Shown piece by piece: positions 12,106 to 26,500 of a stretch of 64,000 nt of DNA. The DNA comes from Gymnogyps californianus. Lineage: Eukaryota > Chordata > Aves > Accipitriformes > Cathartidae. Made by a program: the position numbers and the translations under genes. The stretch is taken from positions 11,022,437-11,086,436 of the forward strand of contig NC_059475.1 in the NCBI RefSeq assembly GCF_018139145.2, given 5' to 3'. The notes under the pieces are model-generated. The model was not told where the DNA came from and made no database searches. It was given only the letters and a program-made list of their open reading frames with translations. Within the stretch, counting starts at the first letter, position 1, and each line of letters starts with the position of its first letter.

Positions 12106-12240
12106 GGCCCAGATTTCTGATGGTATTTAGATGCTTGAAGTTAGGTGTAGGTATTTTTAACCCTCTTCAGTACCTAAGTGCCTAATTTCTTTTGATTTCA
12201 ATGGTTTTTAGGTAGGTACCTATTCTGGGAAATCTCAATA
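12106..12240. repeat. Possible ancient palindromic DNA-transposon-like repeat
   Basis: It contains facing copies of a TACCTAAGTGCCTAA and TTAGGTAGGTACCT type motif around a TTTGATTTCAATGG core, with GGCCCAGATTTCTGA at one end and GGGAAATCTC at the other. This resembles old palindromic (Harbinger-like, MITE-type) elements of amniotes. It is heavily eroded and the family is uncertain. Confidence 0.35.
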
Positions 12241-12255
12241 CTTTACCTAGACACC

Positions 12256-12311
12256 TGAGTAATAATAGTAATAGTAATAGCAATAAAAATAACAATAACA
12301 ATAATAATAAA
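12256..12311 (+). repeat. AAT/AAC trinucleotide microsatellite
   Basis: AGTAAT, AATAAC and AATAAT units in tandem. Confidence 0.85.
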
Positions 12312-15300
12312 AGACACCTTAACGTTTATCTTAACCACCTAAGTACCGTTAGAGGCTTCCTTTGGATCATGCTCAAAATCTACATCCAAGGAATATTTCA
12401 AAGCACTTAAAAGCACCACCTGCTGTGAGATCTGTTGTACAAGGTCATTCACAAGCATTCATTTATCTCACCAAAATGACTCCACAGGTGACTTCTACAG
12501 GGAGAGGCAGGGGCCAGACTTTCTTGTTTCCAAAAGGAATTATTTCTAAGTAGGCCTTTTCCAGTCACTGAGAAGGACACACAAACACCATTCCTGGCGT
12601 CAGTTTGTCCCAGCACACCGCTGCACCAGCCCAGCCGGCTCTCCACCGCCTGCCTCTGCCTCAGAGGCTGCTGCATGTCCTTTCATGGGCAGGCCTTGCC
12701 TTTGTCCCCTGTAACGCTGCTGCTTCCAAATTAGCCTGTGGCCACCTTGCCACCACCGCAAAGGCAGTGGGTCCCAGAGACCCGGCTCCCTGCTAGGCCT
12801 GGCCTGGGCTTCTGTCCACACCATTTGTATGGAAAGAAGCATGTTGTGGGATGGTAAGGTCATTAACCAACCAAATTTCAAAGAGCAGCAGCAAACACAG
12901 GAGTTGTTATACCATCTTAACACAAGAAATGGAAGATATTTCACTAGAGAAAGTGCCAGGCAGCTTCACCAGAGGTAGCGACTCCTTCTGCAATAATACA
13001 AATTCCACTTTCACAATCGACTCTGCTGAGACTGCAAAAGGTGTAAATCAGTGCAGCATTTGGACCTATCTTTTTATAAACAACTTTGGGCGTAAGTAGG
13101 CACTCAGGTGACACGGAGACGCTGGCAAAAAGCTGAGCTGCCTTTGCTGCTGAGGGTCCTCAGCCCCAGGTCAGGAGTGCAAAGGCTGCTTCCCCTGTCA
13201 CACCAAGGGCAGCATACATAGGCGCCCCTTGCTGCTGCTTCACCTAATCCCTGGAAAGCCATGTGTTAAGGGAGAATTTGCCAGATATTGGGAAAAGCTA
13301 CCAAAACCAGTGAACCATGAGTGACAGTGTCTAAAGTGAAAACAAACTGTCCCAGACAAGGAAGAATTGTTTAACGCTCCTTATCCATACAGAGTCCAAA
13401 GTATAATTGGAAGTTCTGATAAATACAAAACCAAACTTCATCTGAAGTGGAAGGGACACCTGATATATGACCAAGGCAGGTAGGACAGACTGCACACTAA
13501 AGGCCCAGCTAGAATATAGTTACCCTTATCTTACACTGATTTTTCCATTTCTCCATTCATAATGCAGGTAGAATCACACACGGTAAACAAAATTGGGAGA
13601 AAAATGAAGTGAGAAAGTCTGAGCTCTGCAGAGGTGTTAAGGGTGATGTTGCTAAGAAAGGAAAAAGTCAGAAGAGACATGTCCTCTTGTCACGCTCTCT
13701 TCTATGTCATCTGCATAATGAGACCTGCAAAAAGTACCCGAGTTCCTCTAGCCTCATTATTTTCTCAGTACATATTCTTCTGGTATAATATAGAAACTTG
13801 TTCCAGCCACCTGCAAAGCTCAGGGTTTGTTCGGGACAGAACTGGGGAGCTGAGAGAGCACAGTACTATTTCTGAGGCGATTCAAACTTAGCAGGATTCA
13901 GCCTTTCTACTTTTGAAGGGGGGAAGCGGGAGAGGCGAGGCGAAGGAAAGGGACCCCTAGAAGAAATACGCTATTTCCTGTTAAACTTGACTATTTGGAT
14001 GTTCAAATGAGTATAAAAGGAAATCTAAAGAGAGGTAATGCATTCCTTACTGCAACTAATCCTTGAAGGCCAGGCTTACATGGCTTTTCGGTAGGAAAAT
14101 TACAAAAAGTAATTTGCAGTTGGTTGGGTAATGAAAGAAGAAAAAAATACCTAAAGCTGCTGGGAAATCATAATGGTGCATGGGTATGTAGTTAGGTGGA
14201 CTCAGTTCATGGGGATGAGAACTACTGAATCAAGTTTCTGGAGTGGCCATTACAGAATTTATAGTAGTAAATATCACCATGTAAATCCCGACCTTTCCTC
14301 ATCCTTCCCAGGGGGAACCACAAATACTTTTCATCTAGCCTGTATTTAGGAAGACAGTTTTGGAAACAGGAAAAAGAGAAGTCATCTCAAAATGTAGGAA
14401 CCACTGAGGCTAGCTGGTGCTCTAGTGTAGCAGAACAGGATTCCCATCTTTAATTTTAATATTGGACTGTCTCTTTTCTCACTGCTTTTTCTCTGTCATG
14501 TTCCAGTAATGACAAAGAGTAACTGAACTGATAGTGTTACTTACTTGAAATCAAAACAACTGTTTAATGCTCTTAAAATTGAGAGTTTTGCAGCTTTGCA
14601 AGCTCCAGTGGATGGACTGGCTGCTGTGAAGCTTAATCCTGATTACAAATGCTCTCTTTGTTCTGGCTTTTCTGCTCATACGCTCATGATGCGTTACATC
14701 CCACAGAAGGCCAGTCAGGACACATTGCCAGTGTTTGAAGTGGTCCACGGAAATGGAGGACCACCTCAAACAGGTATCCTGCAGGAAGAGCAATGCCTCC
14801 CAAAGGTGGGGGAATAGCTGTACAGCCTTAATGAACAGGTTTTGGCAGAAGGAAGACAGGGACGACCCCAAGTCATGCTAGTCAGTAAGTGTTCACAGCT
14901 CAGGGCTGTGTGCCACACAGCACACAGGGCAAAGTGCTCTGCCTGCAGTGGGTGTCACAGGTAAGTGGGACACATAAGGAACTGTGAATCACAGGTCCTG
15001 TAAGTGGTCATTAAATAGTTGGGTAGAAGTGTGTCAAACAATGAGGTGATGTAATGAACAAATGCTTATCATAAACAGAGAATCCTGACCTCATTTCACA
15101 TATGATTTCATCTTAGGTGACCTCACAAGTGCAGTTACTCTACCACCTGCACAGCTTTGTATGTTTTATGTGCTTCTTTTACCCTCTAGATCCTGAAGAA
15201 ATTAGTTAATTTGTTATTTTTCACAATCAGTCCCAGATGGATGATGTCTGTCAGCATTTCCTGATTTACATAACATTTATCATTTTCAAAGCACTTTATA

Positions 15301-17990
15301 AACACTAAGCAGTTGATCCTCACACCACCCTGTGCCCTAAGCATTAGTACTTCCTTTTTACCAACTGGAAATTGTTATGGGAAGTCAAAGCAATCCTCAC
15401 AGTAGCTAAGGGAACAGCAGAACTCAGTACCATCCGATTTTTTAACTGCTCTTTACGCCTCTAGCACATCACACTTTCCTAATGCAAACTCATCTACCAC
15501 ACTGCCCTCCGGTAGTTCTTTTTTCTTTCTTATTTACATATAAAAATCCTCTCCCCAGCTCTGTTAGTTCTTGCAACTTTTTGGTCTCTGGTATAGTTGA
15601 AGAGCCAAGCTCCCAACTTGTCCACAAGTCAACTTCCAAAATACTCTAAAAACAAATGAGTACAGCTTTTGTGCCTTAAGACCTTGTACCCCAAATGTCT
15701 GTCAGGTACAATCAATAGTTTTAAAAAGTCATCTTTTTAATTTATTCACTTAATATGAGGTCACAGAGTCATCTAAATTCCTTGTGGGTACAGAACTGAG
15801 GTTCACTGAAAATTGGGTCCCAGCTGAGCTTTGGTGAATTTTTAAAGTAAGCAATTAAATGGCTTGTAAAATAGAGGTATTTCAGAACTGACATCAGTAA
15901 CTGTTGGAAAGAACTGAAACTCAGAATGGCTGTGTTCTCAGCTGCAGTAGAGCATTCAGCAATGTTAAACTCCATCCAAGCACATACAAAGGAAAGTAGT
16001 TTGATTTATTAATAATAATGGCCTTACATACATAGTTATAGGCAGGTGAAGGCTTTTGAGTCACTTCTAACTGCCGAAGGCAAGTAAAGAAGAAACACTG
16101 GGTAGTAGTTAGACAAAATTAGAAGCCTGTAACCCCTTCCTTGGGCAGTGTTTCTTCATCTAATCTTGTCTGTACTAGCAAAGAATAGTGGTACATGGTT
16201 GAACTCTGCTAGTACATCACCACCTGCCAGCCCCTCAGCACAAAAAGGCTCTATGAGCCCTCCATTCGAGTCATACCATTCGCACAAAAAATTACCTGAA
16301 CAAAAACACAGCGCAAGAACTTTTGTTTATGATATTGTCTTTTCCTTCCTTCCTTTTTAAAATGTTTTCCCCACACTGGCATAGGTGACCCCAGACCTGA
16401 TGCTCTTAAGGATAAACCTCCCCAACATTCAATGTTGCAATTCATGACTTACGGGTTTGCTTTCATGCAATGGACAACGCACGAGAAAAGCCAGGTGCCT
16501 GAGAATAAGATTCACCACCGATAAGCTAGAGGTACCTAGAACTAGCTAAAAGGGAAATCCTTAGGAAAGCAGTTAGAGGTCTGCCCTCTGTGAGCATAAA
16601 GACACCTTGTTTGGCATAACAGGAGGTGTTCTCCTCTTTCAATTCAGACCCTAGCTGCCTCTGCTGAGAGTGGGTGTTTCTGCTCTTGCTTTTCAAACTG
16701 GCAGCTGGCCTCCATGCTTTGCAGCAATGAGAGGAAGAAGGTGACATTGCCATTCACTGTTCTTCCCTGGTAGCAAAGTAGATAAGCTTCAGTCCACTCA
16801 GGACTGAAGGAAACTTAAGTTTAATGTCCTTCTCTGCCTGAGATAAATACACTCCTCCAAGCCCCATTGAGAAAGCACTGTCTAGCAGGAGGCAGCTCTC
16901 TTGCAGAACGGTAGGTTCTCCTTCAGAGCTATTAATTGCATTTTACTGTGCTCCTTGCAGAAGAAAGCAGTGGGTCTGTTCCAGCTTTTATGGGCAAGCC
17001 ATTAGTGGATGTAGCCCTCCAAACTGGAAACTGAAATGACACATAATCTCTCTTTTCCACGGGACCAGGATCATGGCCACCAGTATACCTTCTCAAACAG
17101 GTACATGGGCTTCATCAGTTTTGTGGCCTTGGTGTAGCCTGGGCAAAATTTACTTGTTGGCTGCATCTGGACCGGAATTAGGCATTAAGGTATCTCTGCA
17201 TTATAACTCCGGCTCACTCTGCTCCCTTTTGCAATAAAAGAATTAAAGGTTGAAAATGGGCCAGAGGGAATGGGAAATCTAGCGCCAGTTGGAAGGGGCA
17301 ACTGCTCAGAAGGAGCATTCATTGACTTTACATTTTATATCAGTAGGCTAGGCATGCGTGTTCCTTCTGACGATGCATTATATCAAAACAATGGGGAAAA
17401 TAAACTTGCGTGGGATCAAGTTGTTTTAGCAACATATCAATATTAACATCCTACATGTATAAAACATTGTCCATACCTTTTTGTTCTGTTTTTGTTTCTC
17501 TAGGTGACTGTTGTCTAACCTGTAGGTGTCCCATGAATTCAGGACAGTGGAAAACAGTAAGTAAAAACTGTTTGTTTGAGACATGGGTTTGTTCTGCTGC
17601 CCAGGTTTGAAGGGGGTGAGATATTTACCTACATTTCATTCCAGCATTGGCTCAGACACACAAGCTAGTTACAGTGGCTTAGCAAGGCAATGCATATCAG
17701 CTGAACTATAGCTGCTCAGTTATGGCAGAGCTCTTCATGGCATATATGTGAACCCTACATACAGAATATGAATTAGGCATCCAGGCTGCAGCATTGGGAA
17801 GGGACTTTTACTCCTGCCTACATAGCTTTTAATCTCCAAAACTATGAAAGGAGCCATTACAGTGTGGCAAAGTAATGACTGGGTGACACGTGTTGTGCTT
17901 CTTCTATGGCACCACTATTAACAACCGATGGCTTATGTTATTGGTGAGGAGGAGAGTTAAACTATTAAAAACCTAATTTACGTCTCTTTC

Positions 17991-18105
17991 TTCACTGTGT
18001 GACTCAAACCAGTTTTGCAATCTGTTACAGGTTAACTAGCCAGGGTTAGGCAGGGTGGGGCCTGTAGCAGATTGCAAAACTGGTTTATTCAATTCACAGA
18101 GTGAG
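17991..18105 (+). repeat. Near-perfect inverted repeat (hairpin)
   Basis: Arms 18006-18031 and 18061-18086 are complementary over 26 bp with one exception, which in plus-strand RNA is a U-G wobble (18025/18067). The loop is 29 nt and contains CAGGGTTAGGCAGGG. Outside the core, 17991-18002 and 18094-18105 pair at about 10 of 12 positions. The shape resembles a microRNA precursor or an inverted templated duplication. I do not recognise the sequence as a known RNA, and no protein frame explains it. Confidence 0.85.
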
Positions 18106-21100
18106 AAAACATCCTTAAAAATAGGCATTATAGAAGAAGACCAGATACCTTGCTGTCAATTATGGCACATCATGCAACAAAACAGATTTTCACGCCCCTC
18201 AGCTTTTGCTGCTGCATTGAGTGAGACACTGCATGCAAGTCACGTGCAAGCGGAGGCCACCCAGTATTGTGCTGCAGCTGAAGAGCGTGCCTTTCTTTCA
18301 GTTTGGGACTACGCTCAGAGGCACACCCTCACCTGCAGCCTCTCTCGTCTCTTCCATAAGTCTGTGTGCCAAGTGCAGCTGGTTAATAGATCACAGATCA
18401 GACCGACCAGCTGCTTCCAGCATATGGGGTCGTGGAGGAGGGGAAGCTGCAGGGCTGCTCTGCAACTGTGTGAGATGCAGGTCTGGAGCTGTCTGGAGAT
18501 CAACAGGTGATTTCAAGTAGGGAAAGAAATGGAAAAGAGCTGTACTGTTTTCAGCAAAAGAGAGAGGGAATGCAATCTGTTGTCTCCTCCAGAGTTTTGC
18601 TCTTTTTGAGAGGGTAGGCGGAAATGCAGATGATGAGAATTGCAGGCTTACCTTGTGGGGTATCTTGTACAGCTTCATCTGGACATGGGATGTACCACAC
18701 AAGGTGGTGACATAGGTGTATCTGAAAGCTCTCCTTCGATGTTAAACTGAGAAAATGGAATACACAAAGCATGGAAAAAAACTATTAAATTACATCAGAA
18801 GTCTATTGTATACATGTTAAAATACGTGACAGATTGTTTCAGAATCTTGCCCCCTCTCTTGTTATCAATGCAGTTCTTTTTATTGCTTCCAGACAATTCC
18901 AATTTTGGCACTGTACAACACTATCAGAGAAGAGATTAAGTATATGATCTACTTTTCTTTATGCAGCCAATATCATCACTGTCCTAGGGAGTTTTGTTAG
19001 TCTACAGCCACAGAAAGATGATCAGAAACTGAGAGCCTCGCTTTCACTTACATTAGTGGGCCTTTCATATTGCTCTGGCAATATAAAAAAGTCCTAATGT
19101 TTAAATTAAACCTAATGTGAAACTCACTTTAGCAATCCTTTACATTGTCATGGCAGTGCAAATTTGTCCCTACTATAAACATAATACAGCCATGTTCTGA
19201 ATCTCTGTTATGTTATGTTGCATTGTAATGGTGCGACACCAGAACAGACCAACTGGGGAGCCAGAGGAGCTTCCTTCACGGTAAGTTTTTGAGAAGTTAG
19301 GATGTGCATGTGCCAGGGTGGTCTGGAAGTATTTGATCCTGCCTCAGTGCAGGGCTAGACTGAGTGACTTTCTACAATCCCTTGCAGTTCTGCAGTTCTA
19401 AAGGTTTATGTTTTCTAAAGAGACAATTTCTTTGCGTGTCAGTCAGTGTGGTCTAGTCTTATCCCCAGAACATTACTCCATATTTTTGCAAAGGCTATCA
19501 GTTTACCCACTGTAGTAGTGAAAATTAAAAACTACATTCCTGAAATTGGCCCATTTCCTAACAACATACCAAAGAAAAGCAAACAGAAAAGGTATCACAC
19601 ATAATTTAGTTAAGATTGCTTCTTTTGTATTTGCTACAGTGTAACCATATATTCCCTTCTCGCTCCCCCAAACTGTCCTGCCCAGCTGAATTGTGAACTG
19701 TGATTCTAAGGACATCCAACTTTTGTGCTTTTTAAAAATGGAATTAAAACTTCTCCCTTTCATCTATAAATTCCCCCAAACTGCTTCAAGTCCTGCTCTG
19801 TCTAGATGGAAGACTGTTTTTTTCTCAAAAGATGTCAATTTTAAAATGAGGCTGTTACCTTTGTTTCTGAGCACAGTAGACCCTATTTGTTTCACAGCAA
19901 CAAGTGTTGGGAAGGGACCTTCATGATGCCTCTCAGTGAAACTCCAGATTTAACAGCTGTAACATTTAGAACCAAAATCAATGTTCATGTCAAGTATTAA
20001 TCCACAGCTCTCCTGTCCCTTCTCCTTGGAACTGGCCAGTTTCAAACCAAATCTGTTCAAATTTCCTCATGCTGCCCCATAGAAGAGGCATGGGAATGCC
20101 CTCACTGCAACCTACAGTGCAGCAGAGAGACCCAGGTAAGCAATCTGGCTTGGGCAACAAGAGTCGCTTCACTGCTGTCCCACAAAGCTGCTTTGCAGGG
20201 TAACTAGCCCATGTGGTGTTTTGGGTTGCTGCAGCTGGGCTACCCGTGGTACTCAAACAAGCTCTGTCACCCCCTGCAATATTAGGTACCTCTACAGTGC
20301 CAGTGTAGCCCTGCTCCCAAGTTTTGATGATGAAAAAGAAACTTCAGTTTGCACATGTGTTAGTGTCAGCCTTTTGTAGTGTCACATTCATGCTAGAGAC
20401 AACAGTCCCAAAGGAATTGGACTAGAGCTAGCATTTCCCTTCCCTGGAGTCAATGAAACAACCCTTGGTTAGAGCTGCGGTCTGGGTGACTGGAGTAACG
20501 AGGTTCTGCAGTCCATAATTTTACACTGTGCATTTCCTCCCTAAGGAGTTGCACGGCTGGTTTAGTGAAATCACACACAAATAGGTCTTAGTGCATTTCT
20601 TAGCGGTTGATATTAGAAAAAACTCACATAGCCTAATTGTGAAATATGCTGGTGGAACCTGCAGAAACTTTTTATTCCTGGGCTTTATTCCTGGCTTTGT
20701 GACCAGTTGGAGGGCTGACTTAAAACAAATCTTTCACCCTCTTTGTGTTTCAATTCCCCTCAGCTGTAAAAGAGGGATGCTCACCCCCTCTATGCTACTG
20801 CCAGGTACTGGCATGGGCTGAGCACGTTCTGGGAGCAAGGCTGGGCAAGCCGGTCCTACTGCTGACCTCCAACACCTGTTCCCTGGATAACTGGAGAGCT
20901 TCAGCTCCAATGGCAGCCAATACAAGACCTTAACCAGCACTCTATTCACAAAACAAACATGTCTTTTTATCATTGTTATGATTGCAGTTGGTTGACAGAA
21001 ATCCCATAGAACTTGATGTTGTAAAAAACAACAAAAACATCTAATGTTACAAAAGTTACTTTGATACTAAGCGCCAAGTTGGCATGACTAAGAGTGTAGC

Positions 21101-23352
21101 GTCACACACAGCAAAATTACTAATGCTCCTTCCACTCATCGAGAGGCTGAGGCCACTCTGGCCAGGCCCCTTGGGTCCCTACACCCCGTCACCACATACC
21201 TTCCAGGAGAAATCCTCAGCAAACCCTTCTTCCACTCTCAACTGAAGCTACTTCAGTAGCTTTAAAAGTGACTCTGGGCTGTGCTGCTCAACTCCAGTTC
21301 AGAAATTGCACTTCATGAGGCAAAAGACACTTTAGTCTTTGCCACGACTTCATGCTCTGGACCACAAGAAAACCTAGCAGTGACATAGCTGTCCTCACCC
21401 TCCGTCCAGGTAATGGCCATATCTGATCATTTGGTGTAAGCTATTTTGTAAGCCGAGATCCTAACTTTTAAACTGCTGCTCTGCAGGCCAGTCATTAGAT
21501 TTGATCTGCAGTTATTTCTTACCTTGGGATGATCTTTTATAGCATGTGAAGTATTATGAAAGTTAGCATTTTTCCAGGGTAATAAAATTTGCATTTCAGA
21601 AACTTTTGTATAAATATTTAAGAAGAAATATAAATATATTAGGTAAAGTTTAGTTTATTTTAATTTTTATGACTCCTCTGGATGGCAGGACAGCTGTATT
21701 GGCTGCATAACATATTTTTTAGAGTTAGAAATGTATGGCCATCTGTTCAGCTCGTAACGTGTTAATAGGTATCTCAAATTTCAATTCAAGAAATAACCAT
21801 CTTAATAAACAAAGTAACAGCAGGAAACTTGGGTTAACTAATGGAGACCTAGCTGTAGTAGTATTACATCTGTTTAAGTTAGTCATTACAGAAATATTCA
21901 GGTATGAAGTACTTGGCTTAAATGGGACCTTTAGCTAAAAAGCATTAGAAAACTGCGTTTCCTGGAAGTCCGGGACTGAGACTAGGAAAAAGAGCTAGCC
22001 AAAAGATTTCCAGCTTTATGTTGACACTTGGATACATTTTACAGAGATGAGAGACCTTTACTAACAATATACCCACCCAAGCTTCATAAATTTCTCCTAT
22101 GGACCTGGTGTGCCAGAGACGACCCTTTAGATAACTTCAGACATACCTGGTTTTGAAGTTCAGACCACTAACTCTAGAGAAAGAAAAAAGCCTATGCAAA
22201 ATGCCTGAGTTAAGACCACTATTAAATTAATCTCAAATTGTGCAGCTCCTGTAGGACAATATCCTACTTAAGTGGTCTCAGTGCAGATAATGGTCAGCTC
22301 TGAATTTAGTCTGAAAGGTGAGTTAGTACTGGATGATAGTATCCTATAGTTGCATGGGTATGCATGAAGGAAGACAAATTACAAAATAAAGTAAAAGTAT
22401 GATCTTTCTTTCTTTTTTTTTTTCTGCTCCAGAAGGCTCTTTTTGCTGCACAGTAACAGGTAGTGGAAAGGGCTGTAACTCTAGGTCTTTGGTTGCCAAC
22501 ATGAAGAAAATGTCACTCTCAAGCAGATGGTACTGCTGATGCAGAAGGTCACAGACTTGGAAATTTATTTAAACAACCCAAAACAAAAGCAAGGGAATGG
22601 TAGGGATAGTCCATTATTAACTTTGAATATTGAAAAAAGGGTTGAGGAAGCACAGCAAAAAAGGAAGGCCAGTTTACCCTTGGATTGGCTATAGAAAATG
22701 CATTTGATCTCCTTAACAAGAACTAGAGGGAAACATAAGCCACTAAAAGAAATCATGGTCAGATCCTTGGACCTCTACAGATCAGATGAGGATCTTATCT
22801 GACTATGGGGAACCACAGAGGACACAGTGTCGCCATAATTAATGGTCCTTATGCCATTTTCCACTGCAGGGATGCATTCCGCTCCCCCACCAACCAACTG
22901 GATGCTGGAGGGGCCTAAGCGCCCTAGTTGATGCTGTTCCTGTTTCAGCCTTTAATTTTAGGACTGAGAAGCACAGAGAGCAGTTGACATCTTCCTCTCC
23001 CATCTCCAGTCATCTTCCAACTATAGGTCAGCAGACTGGTGAATTCCAGTCCTTTGTGGCTAGCATGGGGCAGATGTCATACTGGAGAAGTTACAAGAAT
23101 ATGACTTTATGATTTCATAAAGTACCTTCACAGGAACTAATTAGAGGCTAACTTATTAATGGAGAAACCACCAAGTTATGAATGAACTGTCAGTTGCTGT
23201 GCCAAGTAACTTGCATCAGCAATTACAGTCATAAATGTTCTGGGTAAAAGCACACAATAGGACCTTTTCACGGGCTGTGCAGTCTCTGTCACAGGAACAA
23301 TTTAGTGACTCCTTTGTTTGCACCAGCTACAGAAGGACCTGGAAGATCTGTG
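18106..23352. other. Intergenic; one old CR1 fragment
   Basis: No credible exon. The only recognised feature is the eroded CR1-like tail at 19321-19401. The overlapping frames at 18055-18702 arise from locally stop-poor sequence and match nothing I know. Confidence 0.6.
19321..19401 (+). mobile_element. Old CR1-like 3' end fragment
   Basis: The segment TGATCCTGCCTCAGTGCAGG, GGCTAGACTGAGTGAC and CAATCCCTTGCAGTTCTG resembles the 3' end of older CR1 subfamilies (GGGCTGGACTAGATGACC...CCCTTCCAG...TTCTA) in plus orientation. It is eroded and the 5' limit is unclear; it may begin nearer 19230. Confidence 0.6.
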
Positions 23353-23560
23353 ATCACAGAATCCCAGAATGGTTTGGGTTGGAAGGGACCTTAAAGATCA
23401 TCTAGTTCTAACCCTCCTGCCATGGGCACGGACGCCTTCCCCTAGACCAGGTTGCTCAAAGCCCCATCCAACCTGGCCTTGAACACTTCCAGGGATGGGG
23501 CATCCACAACTTCTCTAGGCAACCTGTTCCAGTGCCTCACCACCCTCATAGTGAAGAATA
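23353..23560 (-). mobile_element. CR1 LINE fragment, 5'-truncated
   Basis: About 208 bp of the 3' end of a chicken-repeat-1 type LINE on the minus strand. The plus strand reads CAGAATGGTTTGGGTTGGAA, followed by the well-known inverse of the CR1 tail (GGGACCTTAAAGATCATCTAG, CCCATCCAACCTGGCCTTGA and CAGTGCCTCACCACCCTCA). The ATTCTGTGAT-type terminal repeat is at 23353-23364. It is well preserved, so fairly young for an avian CR1. No coding part of the LINE remains. Confidence 0.93.
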
Positions 23561-26500
23561 GTGATCTCTATTCAACTTCTGTGACATGAATTTGCACCCA
23601 TCTTTGCTATTCATTAACCGCTTCCCTCCCCTCCCTCAACATTTTAGCTCTTACGGATGCAGAGAAAATGGGATACAAACATATTTTGAAACAGCAAGAT
23701 CTTCCTGAGTCTGTGGAGAGCCTAATAAGATGCTCATGAATAGGAACTGCCCTATTCATATTAATCAGTAGCTTCATTGGTCTCACAGCCATGGAACTGG
23801 TAATTTTTCAACAATATACTAAAATTAATTGAATTTTTCATGTGGGCTTTGCCACAGACACAGGAAATTTCACTGTTTCTATACTCTGCTGGAATCTCTC
23901 AGCAGCTGTTTCTATCTCAGCGCTCTTCCTACAAGCAGAAAATCTGTGGGATTATGGTACATCATTCCCACTCTCTCCGTTCAGTTAGGCAGCTGTATAA
24001 CTCACCTCTGGCTCAGCCCCTGGTAGTGTGGCCACACTGAAGTGACACCAGTAACCTGGAACCCACACCAAAGTTACGTCTCCCGGCATCCACACCATGC
24101 CTCTGTATCTTTAAGCTTGCTTATAAATTGGTATTATCACGTGACAAATTGCCCAACCATCTACCTATAAGAGGCAAAATCAACCAGTATGTTGTATTTT
24201 TTCATGCTCTCCTCATCACTAGGACAACTTGTAAACATCTGAGCAGCTTTAAAAAGTTGCACACTAGAGCATACGAATCTGACAAGCTTTCAAAAATGCA
24301 CAGCCCCAAACACATAAATACTTTCCACATAAATAGCCTTCCATAGCCCAGCAGCAGACACAGAGTTTGAAAACTCTTGCAAACAGAAAGAGACATGGCA
24401 TCTGACTGGAAAGAACAGCTTGCTATCTTAAATTTAAAATGGAGTAAAAAACCATTTTTATCTTCCATTCTTGACTGTCTCTCCTAGATTGCATTTTGTA
24501 TCTGTCCCTTGTTAAGAATCACATCAAAAAAAGAAACACTCACCTTAGAGTTTTCTAAGTAAGAAGCTAGCTGTTGGTACAATATTTCCTATGTGTTAGT
24601 ATTCAAGTACTTCCAGAGTATGATTAAAATATTATGAGCTGCTTTTATGAGAGCTGAAGTTATGTAAGGAGATTTATATAGGCCATTGCAACCTTCCTAT
24701 CAACTTTGCTTAAGGCTACTGTTTACGCTTTCAGAAAATACTGGAGATATCTAAGGTCTAAGGCACCAGAAAAAAGGAAAGAGAGACAAGCATCTGTCAT
24801 GGTACATAGAAAATTAATCCTTCTGGCAACTCCTGCCCTAGATTAATATGGATTTACAATTAACATCATCAGTGAATCAAGCAGCATTGTAATTGTCTTT
24901 GCAGCTATTCCAAAACTTTCTTCTGCACAGACATAACTTAATTCTAACTTAGTGAGACAGAACAGCTTGACACATTTGTTATCTAAAGACCACTTCAGCC
25001 AAAGAACATAATGAAAAAGCATGGGAACTTGACTCAGGAGCAAAGGCTCTTCTTTAATATTTGTTCCAAAAATAAAAAAGCTTCTCCCCCCTACACGTCT
25101 CATTATTTCTTATTCTTGAAGCTCTAATTTTGCCCCAAGGACTGCTTCAAAAATACATTCTCTTTGATAGGATTGCTTAATACTGCTCAGTCAAGTGGGA
25201 TTAGAGCCTTCTGAGGGAAAGAACATATTTCTTATTCATTTTCTTGACTAATTAGTAAAAATGACTTTGGGAAACCTTAATTGTAGAAGTATCACTCACC
25301 TCTTCTTCACAGTGGGGATTAATAACCAGTGTGCGTGTGGGCGCTATTGCTCGATGCCCAAGCGCAGTTGGCAGGCAGTTCTGCGACACCAGCCCTGGAG
25401 CCTTGTGGAGTAACGCGCTGCGGCTGCAGCCTTCATGCAGCGACTCAGGTCTCATGCGTGCCTGGAGCAAACCTGTTATTCTCACTCACAGGCACACTCT
25501 TACCGACTTCATCACTACAGTATCTAAGGGCTGCTACAAAGGGGGACCAACCAAGCGTAACCCTGTTCTGGAGTCATTCCTCCAACTAGTCTTTAGGGAG
25601 AATTGAGTGAATGTTCTGCTTATGCACCAGTTGCGGGTAGGGAATATACCTGTGCCCCAACTTCTGGAAGTAAAGTGACATGAAGATGAGCTGGAAAAGA
25701 CCAGACATGATGATGGAATCAGTTTCATGTCCTTCCTTCTCCATGCTATGGCCAGACATAGCCAGTCTTTGCTGAGAATTAATTGGCTAAATATTCCTCC
25801 AAAAGCCTGTAAGTTTCTTTCCTTAAACTCAATGAATTTGTAGAGACACACATAGTAAATAAACAGAACATGCCTGAATCATGCAAACATTGAAAGCTTA
25901 CTTCCATAGTTTGTTCAGCTACAAAGTTTAAGAAGAAAACAAGGAGTATCACTACGTGTGGTATTATGTTTTCACTGTGTATTACACCATCAATCCACTA
26001 AGGTATTGACACCTGAAACCATTTCCAGTAAGGCTGAGACAAGACAAAATCAAACCCAAGGATCTGAATCTACAGTCCTCACTATCAAAAGCAGGATTGC
26101 TGTTGACATGTATACAAAATAACGACTCAGACCTTAAAAATCCATGATGTTGTCTTATATTTGTGATTTTTTTTTATATACATGAGACTGTATTTAGAGT
26201 TCTTTACATGGGTTCAAGAATACGGCCTGGCCACTGCATTTCCTACAGTTGATTTGCTGGACTGTTTTTGTAGTCCAGTACATAAAACCGTCAGAGTGTG
26301 ATGCAGAAAAACAGGCTTTATGAAAGAGCATGACACCAAATTGAAATGAAGTTCCTAGCAAAGGGAGAAAGGGGTTTTTCTTGTTCCTCAGCACCACTGC
26401 CCACTGGCTGAGTTCAGCTGGAACAGCCGCACTACAAACAGCCACCTCAGATGTTTGGTTGAGCCATGAGGCCACAAAAGGTCTCCTGACTTCCTTGGAA

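Larger units (their letters stand above)
10781..17986. other. Intergenic; AT-rich, with repeats
   Basis: No credible exon. It holds an AAT/AAC trinucleotide run (12256-12311), a possible eroded palindromic repeat (12106-12240), and a GC-richer patch at 12.59-12.82 kb that has no conserved frame. Confidence 0.6.

Noticed and set aside
14545..14871. Overlapping 90- and 106-codon frames as a possible exon
   Set aside because: No known motif, and both strands are open. No convincing splice signals define an exon.
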